Source: Bryobacterales bacterium
GTDB taxonomy: Bacteria; Acidobacteriota; Terriglobia; Bryobacterales; Bryobacteraceae
Assembly (NCBI GenBank): GCA_016721425.1
Contig: JADKID010000005.1
Coordinates: forward strand, 496,001 to 560,000
DNA length: 64,000 bases
Reading direction: 5' to 3'
Both the position numbers and the translations under genes were made by a program. The notes under the pieces were generated by a model, which saw only the letters and a program-made list of their open reading frames with translations, was not told the DNA's origin and did no database searches. Below, in pieces: positions 1 through 7,820 of this stretch (within the stretch, counting starts at the first letter, position 1; the number at the start of each line of letters is the position of its first letter).

Positions 1-633
1 CAAGAAGAACGGATTCTGTTTTTGCTCACGAATGGTCGCCAAAGCCTCGGCGGTGTAGCGTGCCGTGAGCTTCCTCTGGTCCGGCTCCGTCTCGATGGTC
101 TCGCCGTTCCGCACCAGCGGCAGCGGCGGATGTTTGGGGCTGGCCCCGGCGCCTGGACCAGCCACTGGCCGCATGTCGTTGGAATAGGGAATCCCGAAGT
201 AGCGGTTAAACCCGTGCCTGCCGGGCAGATACTGCGGCAAGTGGCCGAGGTGCCATTTACCCACAGCGGCGGTCCGATAGCCCGCGCCGCGCAGCACCTC
301 CGCCATCGTCGTCTCGCTTTCCGGGATGCCGCCTTCCGATTGCGGGAACAGCACGCGCGTCAGCCCGCTGCGCACCGGATACCGGCCGGTAAGTAGCGCA
401 GCCCGGCTGGGCGTGCACACCGGCGCCGCCGAATACCACTGCGTGAACCGCATCCCTTCCCGTGCCATGCGGTCCAGGTTCGGCGTTCGAATCGTGGGAT
501 GACCGTAACAGCCCAAGTCGCCATAGCCGAGATCGTCGGCATAGATCATCACGATGTTGGGCTTGCGCGGGGCGGCGCCGAGCGCGGCTCCACTGGCGAG
601 CAACTGGGCAAACTGGCGGCGGTTGAGGTTCAA
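1..633 (-). CDS. Tat-exported sulfatase, C-terminus beyond the window
   Basis: Formylglycine-dependent sulfatase of the alkaline phosphatase fold, hydrolysing sulfate esters, probably on polysaccharides. About 211 residues are visible. The N-terminus has a twin-arginine pair (LNRRQF) and a short hydrophobic stretch, then the metal-site segment NIVMIYADDLGYGDLGCYG. The maturation motif C-T-P-S-R lies in APVCTPSRAALLTGRYP, where the Cys becomes formylglycine, followed by the family segment GYRTAAVGKWHLGH. The best start is a TTG overlapping the stop of the upstream propeller gene (TTGA), so the two are translationally coupled. An ATG start would cut into the family's conserved N-terminus. The substrate cannot be told from this fragment. 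Confidence 0.88.
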   Translation of the reverse strand, partial: MNLNRRQFAQLLASGAALGAAPRKPNIVMIYADDLGYGDLGCYGHPTIRTPNLDRMAREGMRFTQWYSAAPVCTPSRAALLTGRYPVRSGLTRVLFPQSEGGIPESETTMAEVLRGAGYRTAAVGKWHLGHLPQYLPGRHGFNRYFGIPYSNDMRPVAGPGAGASPKHPPLPLVRNGETIETEPDQRKLTARYTAEALATIREQKQNPFFL

Positions 634-2807
634 CGTACGGTTACCTTTCGCACCGTCACGTTATCATTTTCATCCGCCACTTTCACGGCCACCGTGAATT
701 CGGCGCCAGCAGGCTTAGCCGTCTCCACCGCGTATTCGTGCGCCAGCGAATCGGTGATGCCCGTGGTGGGCCGCGCCGAAATCCACTCCCCGCCGTTCAC
801 GGAGAACTCCGCATATTGCAGCGCCGTCAGCGCATCGGCGGCCTTGAAACTGATCATCAGCTTTCCACCATCCACCCGCGCGGCCAGTACCGCGACATCC
901 GGCGGAGTGTTATCAATTACAAACTCCTCGGTCTCAATCTGCGCCTGCAAACCCTGCCCCGGGTAGTTGTCCGTCTCATCGTTCGCCGTGACACGCAGCA
1001 GATACCGCCCGTCGGCGAAGCCCGTTCCATCGAAGCTGAACCGCGAATCCTTCAGCTTGTCCTTGAGCAGCTTCCATTCGCGTTCTTCCGCTCCGCGGAT
1101 CTCCACCTTGTACTCCAGCGTGTCGCCGTTGGCATCGCTCGCCCGCCACCGCGCGCCCATCCAGCCCTGATCGAAATTCACAGAGGCCGCGCCGGTCTCG
1201 GTGGAGGTGGGCGTGGTGGCAGCGGCCCTCTTCGGCTGGCCCATTGCCGGCAGAGTCGTGGCTGTGGAAGTACTGGTGAGCGAAGAGCTCGACACCGGGA
1301 ATTTCTGATTCGCCGGGGTCATTTCGATGCGCTCCAGTGCCGGCGCGGTGTTCTTCGCCTGATAGGCCGCCTCCACCAGTTTCAGCACCGGCGACTTGCC
1401 GTCTGGCGCGACGGTGAATGTCGCGCGCCAGCCCAGGAAGCGCGCCGGCGGCGCCGTGATGCGCGAGCCCTTGGCGGCATCCACCAGAGACCACTCGCTC
1501 CAATTCTTCTGCGCACGGTCCAGGTTGCCGCTGCGCGCCTCAAGCTTCACGGCGCCGCCGTTCAGCGCCGCCTCGTGCCGCAGACGGCCCCAGTAGGTGA
1601 AGGTGCCGGCGTCCAGCAGCTCACTCTCCAGCGTGCCCGTCTTTTCCAGGCCGGGCCCCACCTCAAAGACCTTCGCCGGGTTGGCCGTCACGGCGATCAA
1701 CGCGCCGTTGCGGCCCGCCGCCAGCGCCGTGATCTGCTGCGGCTCCGCGTCGATCAGCCGGGTAGAGCTGAATTCCGAATCCACACGATAGAGCCGCCCC
1801 TGATTCCCGGTGGCCGCCAGCAGCATCCCGTTCCGATCCAAGCCAAGCGCGTATACCATCAGCGTGGTGTTGGCCCAAACCCGGCGCGGCGCGCCATCGG
1901 CGTCAATCTGGTAGATCTCACTGCCCCCGGCCGGGGGCGCCACGGTGAACGTCGGCGGCGGTGGTGTCACCGGTCTCGCAACGGCGGCTGCCCCTGTTGC
2001 CGCGGGCGTAGTCACCGGAACCGTACCCACGCCGGCCGGGATCACGGGCGCAGCCGCTCCGCGATTTCCGCTCGCCGCCGCGTACACGATGCCCTGGCGC
2101 GTCGCCAGCAGTGCCGTCACCTCGCGCTTCGCCGTTTGATACAAAACAAAACCAGCGCCTGCCGGCGACACGCGCAGCACCACGCCGCCTGGCTCAGTGC
2201 CCGCGATCAGGTTGCCTTTGCCGTCCGCCGCCAACGCCCGCACATGCGTCTCCTCGGCATCGAAAAAGACGCTGGCCTGGCCATCGGCCGCGATCTTGTG
2301 GATCTGTCCGGGATCGCCTGTGGCCGCGTAGAAAGTGCCGTCCGCGTTGGCAATCAGCGCCCAGACGTAGCGCGCCTTCAGCGACGCAAACAGAGTGGCC
2401 TTGCCTGCCGCATCCACGCGGTAGATCTTGGCGGCGGGAGACACGGCAGCAAACAGCTCGTCGTTCGCCGTCACCGCCATCGCGTACACCGCACCGCCTT
2501 CCAGGGTCGCCAGCGCCCGCCCTTTGCCCTGCGCGTCCACGGCGAAGACCTTCCCTTCAGAGCCGCCGGTATACACGGTGCCCTTCGAATCCGAGGCGGC
2601 GCACCACAGATGCGGCACCGCCGCGTCAAAGCGCTCACGCCACGTGGGCGCCAGGCTCACGCGGCCTTCGCTCGATAGCGCCAGCCCTTTCAGCGTGCCC
2701 TTGTCAAACTCCGGCGCCTCGCTCTGCGTCCAGGTCTTGGTCTCCACGGCGAGCGCCGAAACCGCCGCCAGCGCGGCCGGCATCATAAACCAGAATCTCG
2801 TTTTCAT
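630..2807 (-). CDS. Secreted beta-propeller protein with C-terminal Ig-like domain
   Basis: A 725-aa protein with a signal peptide (MKTRFWFMMPAALAAVSALA). Residues about 60-390 contain regularly spaced propeller blades such as GTVYTGGSEGKVFAVDAQG and GTFYAATGDPGQIHKIAADG. A Pro/Thr/Ala-rich linker (residues about 250-290) interrupts them. The last 230 residues look like Ig or fibronectin-type folds (DANGDTLEYKVEIRG, FVIDNTPPDVAVL). It has no catalytic motif that I recognise, so a binding or scaffolding role outside the cytoplasm is likely. It starts 12 bases after the S55 peptidase gene and its stop overlaps the sulfatase start, so the three form an operon. Several large plus-strand frames across it are shadows. 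Confidence 0.8.
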   Translation of the reverse strand: MKTRFWFMMPAALAAVSALAVETKTWTQSEAPEFDKGTLKGLALSSEGRVSLAPTWRERFDAAVPHLWCAASDSKGTVYTGGSEGKVFAVDAQGKGRALATLEGGAVYAMAVTANDELFAAVSPAAKIYRVDAAGKATLFASLKARYVWALIANADGTFYAATGDPGQIHKIAADGQASVFFDAEETHVRALAADGKGNLIAGTEPGGVVLRVSPAGAGFVLYQTAKREVTALLATRQGIVYAAASGNRGAAAPVIPAGVGTVPVTTPAATGAAAVARPVTPPPPTFTVAPPAGGSEIYQIDADGAPRRVWANTTLMVYALGLDRNGMLLAATGNQGRLYRVDSEFSSTRLIDAEPQQITALAAGRNGALIAVTANPAKVFEVGPGLEKTGTLESELLDAGTFTYWGRLRHEAALNGGAVKLEARSGNLDRAQKNWSEWSLVDAAKGSRITAPPARFLGWRATFTVAPDGKSPVLKLVEAAYQAKNTAPALERIEMTPANQKFPVSSSSLTSTSTATTLPAMGQPKRAAATTPTSTETGAASVNFDQGWMGARWRASDANGDTLEYKVEIRGAEEREWKLLKDKLKDSRFSFDGTGFADGRYLLRVTANDETDNYPGQGLQAQIETEEFVIDNTPPDVAVLAARVDGGKLMISFKAADALTALQYAEFSVNGGEWISARPTTGITDSLAHEYAVETAKPAGAEFTVAVKVADENDNVTVRKVTVR

Positions 2808-2819
2808 GTTGTATGGTCT

Positions 2820-4685
2820 CTACTTCACCGCGAAGCGGAGCGACGTGCTCCCGCTGATAATCCGGTCCATTGCAATGGACTCCACAAACTGCGCCGATTC
2901 GTTCATCGCGGCAAGCGGCCGCCCCGTGCGCCCGGATTGCATCACGTTCAACACCGAGGGCGGCACGTTCGCCAGCATTTGCTCGTCCGCGTACACAGTG
3001 GGCCGCGATTCCACCAGCGAGAGATACAAACGGTCGTTGATGCGCTCCTGGTTGAGCAGCGCCACCGTCTGCCGCAGATCCATGCTGCGGTTCATCGAGC
3101 TGGCCATCATCTGCGGCCTGTTCAAGGTGTCGCTATCGCTGAGCATCAGGCGGTGCTCGCCGCGCGTCGTGTTGGCCGGCACCTTCACGCGAAAGTCCTT
3201 CGTCACGCGCTCTCCGCGCCACGGCCGCAGGATCACCTTGCCGGTCAACTCGCCGCCGGGCGCAACGTCGGAGTGATCCAGCCAGGCGCTCTCAATCGCC
3301 GCCATGCGCCGCTCCGCGAACATCTCCAGCGTCACATCCACGCGCTTCACCTTCGGCACGTCGCGCTGGTTCGCAAACAGGCGGTTGAATTTGTCGCCCC
3401 ACCACGACGCAATCTGCATGGGCGCCGGCATCGGCGCGTCGCCGGTAGCCACCAGCGTGGAGAGCTTGATGGGCTCCAGGCCCTCGAACTCCACGGCGCC
3501 CGTCATGCGGTACGTGGCCTCGTCCGCGGCTGCGCCGTTCAGATCCTGCAGGGAATTGAATGCCGTCAGCATCATCAGGAACGGAGTCCATTTCTGATGG
3601 ACGAACACATCGAAATGGAGCTGCCTCTCCGTGAACGCCGCACCGGGCATCGATTGCATGCGGATCTTCAGGTTGACTGGTATTGTCGGCGACACTGCGC
3701 CCAACTCGCCCATGATGCCCGAGTGCCGGTCCTGGTGCAGCGCACCGGCGATCTCCGTGGCGTTAGCGAATTTGTTGGGCTGAAACTGCGAGCTCAGCAC
3801 CATCAGCACCTCGCCGCCGCTCATCGGCATGTCCACCGGACCGAGATTGAAGAAGCTGTGCCCGAAGCCGAGCACCCGCTTGCCATCGTTGTAGGTGACG
3901 GTTCCCAGGCCTGTAATGCTCAGGTCGCCGCCCACCAGCACGCCCGCGATCGCTTCTCCGGGCTGCAACGCTTTCTGCCAGCCTGCCGCCGGGCGCGAGG
4001 ACTTCAACGCCCCCGCCGCGCCGCCTTGCACCGCGGTGACACCCATCTGGTCAAAATATGGCCGGAACTCGCGCAGCGTTGCCTCATGAAAGCCGGCAAA
4101 CGCCAGGGGAGTCTCAATCGGCGTCAACCGCACGCTCTGCTCCAGCAGCGACGGCGGCACCTGCAACTCGGCGCGCTGCGCGGTCTGCTGCGGCGTACGC
4201 TGATCGGACGGCTGCGTCTTGTCAATCGCCGTGATCTCCAGCATCTGCTCAATCGGCGTGATGCCGCAGATGGCGTCCAGCGAGAATACGCTGATGCGCA
4301 GCGCGATGGCCCCCACCAGCTTGCCGTCGATGTACACCGGGCTGCCGCTCATGCCGCCGGCCACGTTGGTCTTCGCAGCCTTCCCGCCAAGCTTGGCCAG
4401 GATGACGTCCTGCCCCGGCCCCCAGGCATTCTTCCACGGCCCGATGATCTCTACCGGGATCGGCTCCGGCTCGGTGCCTTGAAATACGGTCCAGGCGATG
4501 CCTTTCATACCCGCCTTCACCTCGGATGTCCGCATGATCGGCGCCGGGCCGGCTTTCGGCCGCGGCGGCACAACCGCCGGCAGCACAGGCGCCTCTCCAT
4601 ACGGACTGTGGGCCGGCGGCTTCTGCGCAGACAGCAGCCCCAGCAGAGACACGGCGCACCAGATCGCCGCGCGCATTGATTTCAT
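2820..4685 (-). CDS. SpoIVB-like serine peptidase (family S55)
   Basis: A 621-aa protein. I chose the ATG at 4685 because a signal peptide follows directly (MRAAIWCAVSLLGLLSA); the longer frame to 4835 overlaps the upstream promoter region. The S55 core lies at about residues 60-160, with GMKGIAWTVFQG near its start and GGMSGSPVYIDGKLVGAI, in which Ser113 occupies the nucleophile position (compare GDSGGP of trypsin-like enzymes). The family is known from the sporulation signalling protease SpoIVB; this genome type does not sporulate, and nothing sporulation-related is nearby. The C-terminal 400 residues are not recognised and include a beta-rich part. It is first in an operon with a propeller and a sulfatase, so a role in envelope processing is plausible but inferred. 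Confidence 0.82.
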   Translation of the reverse strand: MKSMRAAIWCAVSLLGLLSAQKPPAHSPYGEAPVLPAVVPPRPKAGPAPIMRTSEVKAGMKGIAWTVFQGTEPEPIPVEIIGPWKNAWGPGQDVILAKLGGKAAKTNVAGGMSGSPVYIDGKLVGAIALRISVFSLDAICGITPIEQMLEITAIDKTQPSDQRTPQQTAQRAELQVPPSLLEQSVRLTPIETPLAFAGFHEATLREFRPYFDQMGVTAVQGGAAGALKSSRPAAGWQKALQPGEAIAGVLVGGDLSITGLGTVTYNDGKRVLGFGHSFFNLGPVDMPMSGGEVLMVLSSQFQPNKFANATEIAGALHQDRHSGIMGELGAVSPTIPVNLKIRMQSMPGAAFTERQLHFDVFVHQKWTPFLMMLTAFNSLQDLNGAAADEATYRMTGAVEFEGLEPIKLSTLVATGDAPMPAPMQIASWWGDKFNRLFANQRDVPKVKRVDVTLEMFAERRMAAIESAWLDHSDVAPGGELTGKVILRPWRGERVTKDFRVKVPANTTRGEHRLMLSDSDTLNRPQMMASSMNRSMDLRQTVALLNQERINDRLYLSLVESRPTVYADEQMLANVPPSVLNVMQSGRTGRPLAAMNESAQFVESIAMDRIISGSTSLRFAVK

Positions 4686-4800
4686 CAGGATTGGATCCTT
4701 CCCGAACCGACTTTGAATAACACCATTATCCGTTACTTCCGCAGCCGCCCGGAGCCCGGCAAATGCGTTAAGCTGGTTCCGTTCAAACTCGACGGTTAGC

Positions 4801-5376
4801 ATGCCCGTGCACCAGCTTCCCTCCGGCGAAATCACTCAGTTGCTCAACGCGGCGCGGGTCGGCCAGGCGGACGCGCTGGATCGCTTGCTGGCCCTGGTCT
4901 ACCCGGCGCTGCGCGGCATGGCCGCCCACCTGCTGCAGGCCGAGCGTCCCAGCCACACCCTCCAGCCTACGGCCCTGGTCCACGAGGCCCTCATCCGCAT
5001 CTTCCTCCAGCAGGACGTGCAGATTCAGGATCGAGCGCACATGATGATCATGGCTGGCCGGCAGATGCGCCGGGTGCTCGTCGATCATGCCCGAACCCGC
5101 CTGGCAGCGCGCCGCGGAGGCGGCGCCGAACAGGTGGAGCTTTCAGATGACATCGGCGTTCCGGCTCTCGACCTGGAGGCACTCATTATCCTCGATGACC
5201 TCATGGTTCAGCTTAAGAACCACGACCCGCGCGCCTGTGAGATCGTCGAGTTGCGATTCTTCGCCGGCCTCACCCGCGAGGAGGTGGCGCAGCGTCTTGG
5301 CGTAACCGTCCGTACCGTGCAGCGTGATTGGGAGGCCGCCCGCGCCTGGTTCATCGAGGCGTTGGGCTGGGCCTGA
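4801..5376 (+). CDS. ECF-type RNA polymerase sigma factor
   Basis: A 191-aa sigma-70 family factor, resembling the subgroup common in acidobacteria and planctomycetes. The sigma-2 region is at about residues 8-95 (HTLQPTALVHEALIRIF and RQMRRVLVDHARTR are typical). The sigma-4 helix-turn-helix is at about 135-185 (VELRFFAGLTREEVAQRLGV then TVRTVQRDWEAARAW). No anti-sigma factor is adjacent. Instead the stop is 14 bases before a membrane Ser/Thr kinase gene, which suggests phosphorylation-based control as known for sigma/kinase pairs. The gene is divergent from the S55 operon with a 115-base gap. The start ATG is the only one that keeps the whole sigma-2 region. Confidence 0.92.
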   Translation: MPVHQLPSGEITQLLNAARVGQADALDRLLALVYPALRGMAAHLLQAERPSHTLQPTALVHEALIRIFLQQDVQIQDRAHMMIMAGRQMRRVLVDHARTRLAARRGGGAEQVELSDDIGVPALDLEALIILDDLMVQLKNHDPRACEIVELRFFAGLTREEVAQRLGVTVRTVQRDWEAARAWFIEALGWA

Positions 5377-5390
5377 TTTGGACACTCAGA

Positions 5391-7664
5391 ATGCGCGGCA
5401 AATTCGATCCTGAAGGCTGGCGCCGTTGGAAGATGCTGTTTGAGCAGGCGGCCGATGCGGACGCCGTCCGGCAGGAGGAACTGCTGGACCAGCACTGTCA
5501 AGGCGACATCGAGCTTCGGAAGTGTTTCGCTACCATGCTCTCCGCCCACCGCCAGTCTTCCGCCATGCTGGACCGCAGCCTGCCCGAGCGCTTCCTCGCC
5601 CTCTCCGTCGAGCAAGCGGAGGAGCCTCCCGCATCCACTCCTCCTTTGTCCCGCGGCACGCTGTTGAAGGATCGGTACCTGATTGAAAAAGTGATCGGCG
5701 GCGGCGGCTGGAGCATGGTCTACCTGGCTTTGGACGAGGTGATGGAGCGCCGCAACGTCGTCGTCAAAGTGCTGCTCCGCCAGAGCGCCCAGCGAAGTGC
5801 CATTGACGATGAAATCGCAGCACTCTCCCGTGTCCACCACCCCGGCATCGCCGCGCCGCTCGATTCCGGCGCCACGCCCGATGGCCGGCGTTTTCTGGTG
5901 CTTGCCTACATCCCCGGCATTACGCTGCGAGCAGCCCTGCACGAGAGCGGCCCGATGGAGGCCGGCCTGGTCGTCAGGCTACTTCGCGCCATGGGCTCCG
6001 CTCTGGCGTCCGCGCACGACGAAGGGGTGTGCCATCTGGACCTCAAACCAGAGAACATTATGCTCCGCGGTTATGGCAACCAGATTGATCCCGTCATCGT
6101 GGATTTCGGCATCAGCCGCCTGCTCCAGGCGCCGGGCGCCGCTACCAGTCCGCCCGCCGGTTCGCTCGCCTATATTGCTCCAGAGCAGTTGGAGGGAGAG
6201 CCCGGCGCAGCCAGCGATCAGTACAGTCTGGCTCTCGTTGCCGCCGAAATGCTCACCGGCCGCAAGCCCCCGCCGTTGGGTTCCGCTCCCGCCATCCTCG
6301 CAGCCTGCGGCGGGCTGCCGCTCAAGGCGCGCCTCGCGCTGGACCGCGCCCTCTCCGCTTCACCGGCCAATCGCTTTCCCGATATTGATGCTTTTGTCAC
6401 CGCGCTTGCTATCACGCTGGATCCCGAGCGGCGCCGCTACCGCCGTCTCAGTACCGCCGCTCTCCTTGCCGTGACAATCCTGCTCGCCTCCGGCGTCACT
6501 AGTTTCTGGATGGCCCGGCGCCACGAACGGCAGTTGGTCACTAGAGAGATGGGGACTATCAGTGAGCAAATGGCTGTCTGGGTGCGCCTGGCGGACAGTG
6601 CTCCATTCCCCCAGGCTGCGCTGGAGCAGGCTTTCCAAGGGCCACTGGCGCACATGCAACGCCTGGTAGCCGAGGGACACCGCGAACAGGAATTGCTCAT
6701 GACTCTCAGCAATAGCCTGGCCTTATATGGGACGTATCTGGGCCATCCTGGCCGCCGCAGCATCGGCCAGTCTGAAAAGGGAATTGCCGCCTTGCGCCAG
6801 TCCCTGGAAGTTGCCCAGATTCTGGGCGAAGTGGCGCTGGATCGATGGTGGTGGCGCGGCTTCACCGCTGAGAAGTACGATATGCTCGCCTCGATCCTCA
6901 TCGAAGCCGGTGAGTACAATCAGGCCGCTGATGCCGCCCGCCAGGGACTCTCCCTCCTGGAGAATTTTAAGGCAACCGGCGCCGGGTATCGCAACCTGGC
7001 CAGCATCCAAGGCGGTGTCTACATGACGCTCTCGCGCGTCCACTTCCACCGCAGGGAATTTGAGGAATGTCTGCGCCTTCGCGATTTGGGTGTGGCCAGC
7101 CGCCGGGAGATGCTCGTACTCGACAAGAACGCTCGTCCGGCCCGCTATGACCTGGCCGGAGTACTCGCCACGCGCGGCTATCTTCTGCGCGACATGGGGC
7201 GCCTCGCCGACGCCCACCGCGACTACGCCGAGAGCGAAGCCCTCATCGACACCATCCTGCGGGAGGAAGCCTGGAACCTGCAGTATCGCTGGTTGCACGC
7301 CCGTAACTCCATGGAATTGGGCAAGCTCTACTTGCTGGGGAATCAGAACCCCAAGGCGGTAGTACGGCTCACGGACGGCGTCAATCTGATGCGCGCCATG
7401 CTGAAGGACTCCCCCCATGAGATCTCGTCTCTGCGCAGCTATGCCCTGTGCCTCAGCTGGCTCGCCGTCGCTAAATCCCACAAGGGTTCCAACAGGGCGG
7501 AAGCCGGCGCTCTCATCGCCGAGGCGCTGCAGGTAAACCAGACCGCACTGGATCGCGATCCGCGTAGCGCCAAGACCCGCGACGAGCGAGAAGTCATCCT
7601 CCAAAACGCCCGCGATGCCGGCGTGGTTCGGCTTGTCCAAACCAGCCAGATTCCACCGCGGTGA
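5391..7664 (+). CDS. Membrane Ser/Thr protein kinase with C-terminal helical repeats
   Basis: A 757-aa Hanks-type kinase. The ATG at 5391 is preferred; a longer frame to 5328 overlaps the sigma gene. Residues 1-90 form a helical N-terminal segment of the kind often seen in kinases paired with sigma factors. The kinase domain spans about 91-345: G-rich loop GGGGWSMVY, invariant Lys126 (VVVKVLL), catalytic Asp217 in HLDLKPEN, DFG at 238-240 and APEQLEG. A single membrane helix follows at about 354-376 (TAALLAVTILLASGVTSFWM). The outer 370 residues are helical and TPR-like, with repeats such as EYNQAADAARQGLSLLE. The expected topology is a cytoplasmic kinase with an extracytoplasmic sensor. The sigma factor just upstream is the obvious partner or target, by inference. 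Confidence 0.9.
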   Translation: MRGKFDPEGWRRWKMLFEQAADADAVRQEELLDQHCQGDIELRKCFATMLSAHRQSSAMLDRSLPERFLALSVEQAEEPPASTPPLSRGTLLKDRYLIEKVIGGGGWSMVYLALDEVMERRNVVVKVLLRQSAQRSAIDDEIAALSRVHHPGIAAPLDSGATPDGRRFLVLAYIPGITLRAALHESGPMEAGLVVRLLRAMGSALASAHDEGVCHLDLKPENIMLRGYGNQIDPVIVDFGISRLLQAPGAATSPPAGSLAYIAPEQLEGEPGAASDQYSLALVAAEMLTGRKPPPLGSAPAILAACGGLPLKARLALDRALSASPANRFPDIDAFVTALAITLDPERRRYRRLSTAALLAVTILLASGVTSFWMARRHERQLVTREMGTISEQMAVWVRLADSAPFPQAALEQAFQGPLAHMQRLVAEGHREQELLMTLSNSLALYGTYLGHPGRRSIGQSEKGIAALRQSLEVAQILGEVALDRWWWRGFTAEKYDMLASILIEAGEYNQAADAARQGLSLLENFKATGAGYRNLASIQGGVYMTLSRVHFHRREFEECLRLRDLGVASRREMLVLDKNARPARYDLAGVLATRGYLLRDMGRLADAHRDYAESEALIDTILREEAWNLQYRWLHARNSMELGKLYLLGNQNPKAVVRLTDGVNLMRAMLKDSPHEISSLRSYALCLSWLAVAKSHKGSNRAEAGALIAEALQVNQTALDRDPRSAKTRDEREVILQNARDAGVVRLVQTSQIPPR

Positions 7665-7820
7665 ATTTGGCTTGCCCTGTGCCCCTTTCGCTCCCCACAT
7701 AGCAGGCGCTCCGGCCCCCGAAAAAGCGTGGTATCAGAAGGGAAAGTTCCAGTACTGTATATGGAGACGGGATTCTGGATTACCACACGCATTTCAAACC
7801 ACTGAAGAGGGGAATCCGCC

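Noticed and set aside
738..2678. 646-codon plus-strand frame opposite the propeller gene
   Set aside because: Arg/His-rich shadow composition; the minus-strand gene has a signal peptide and repeats.
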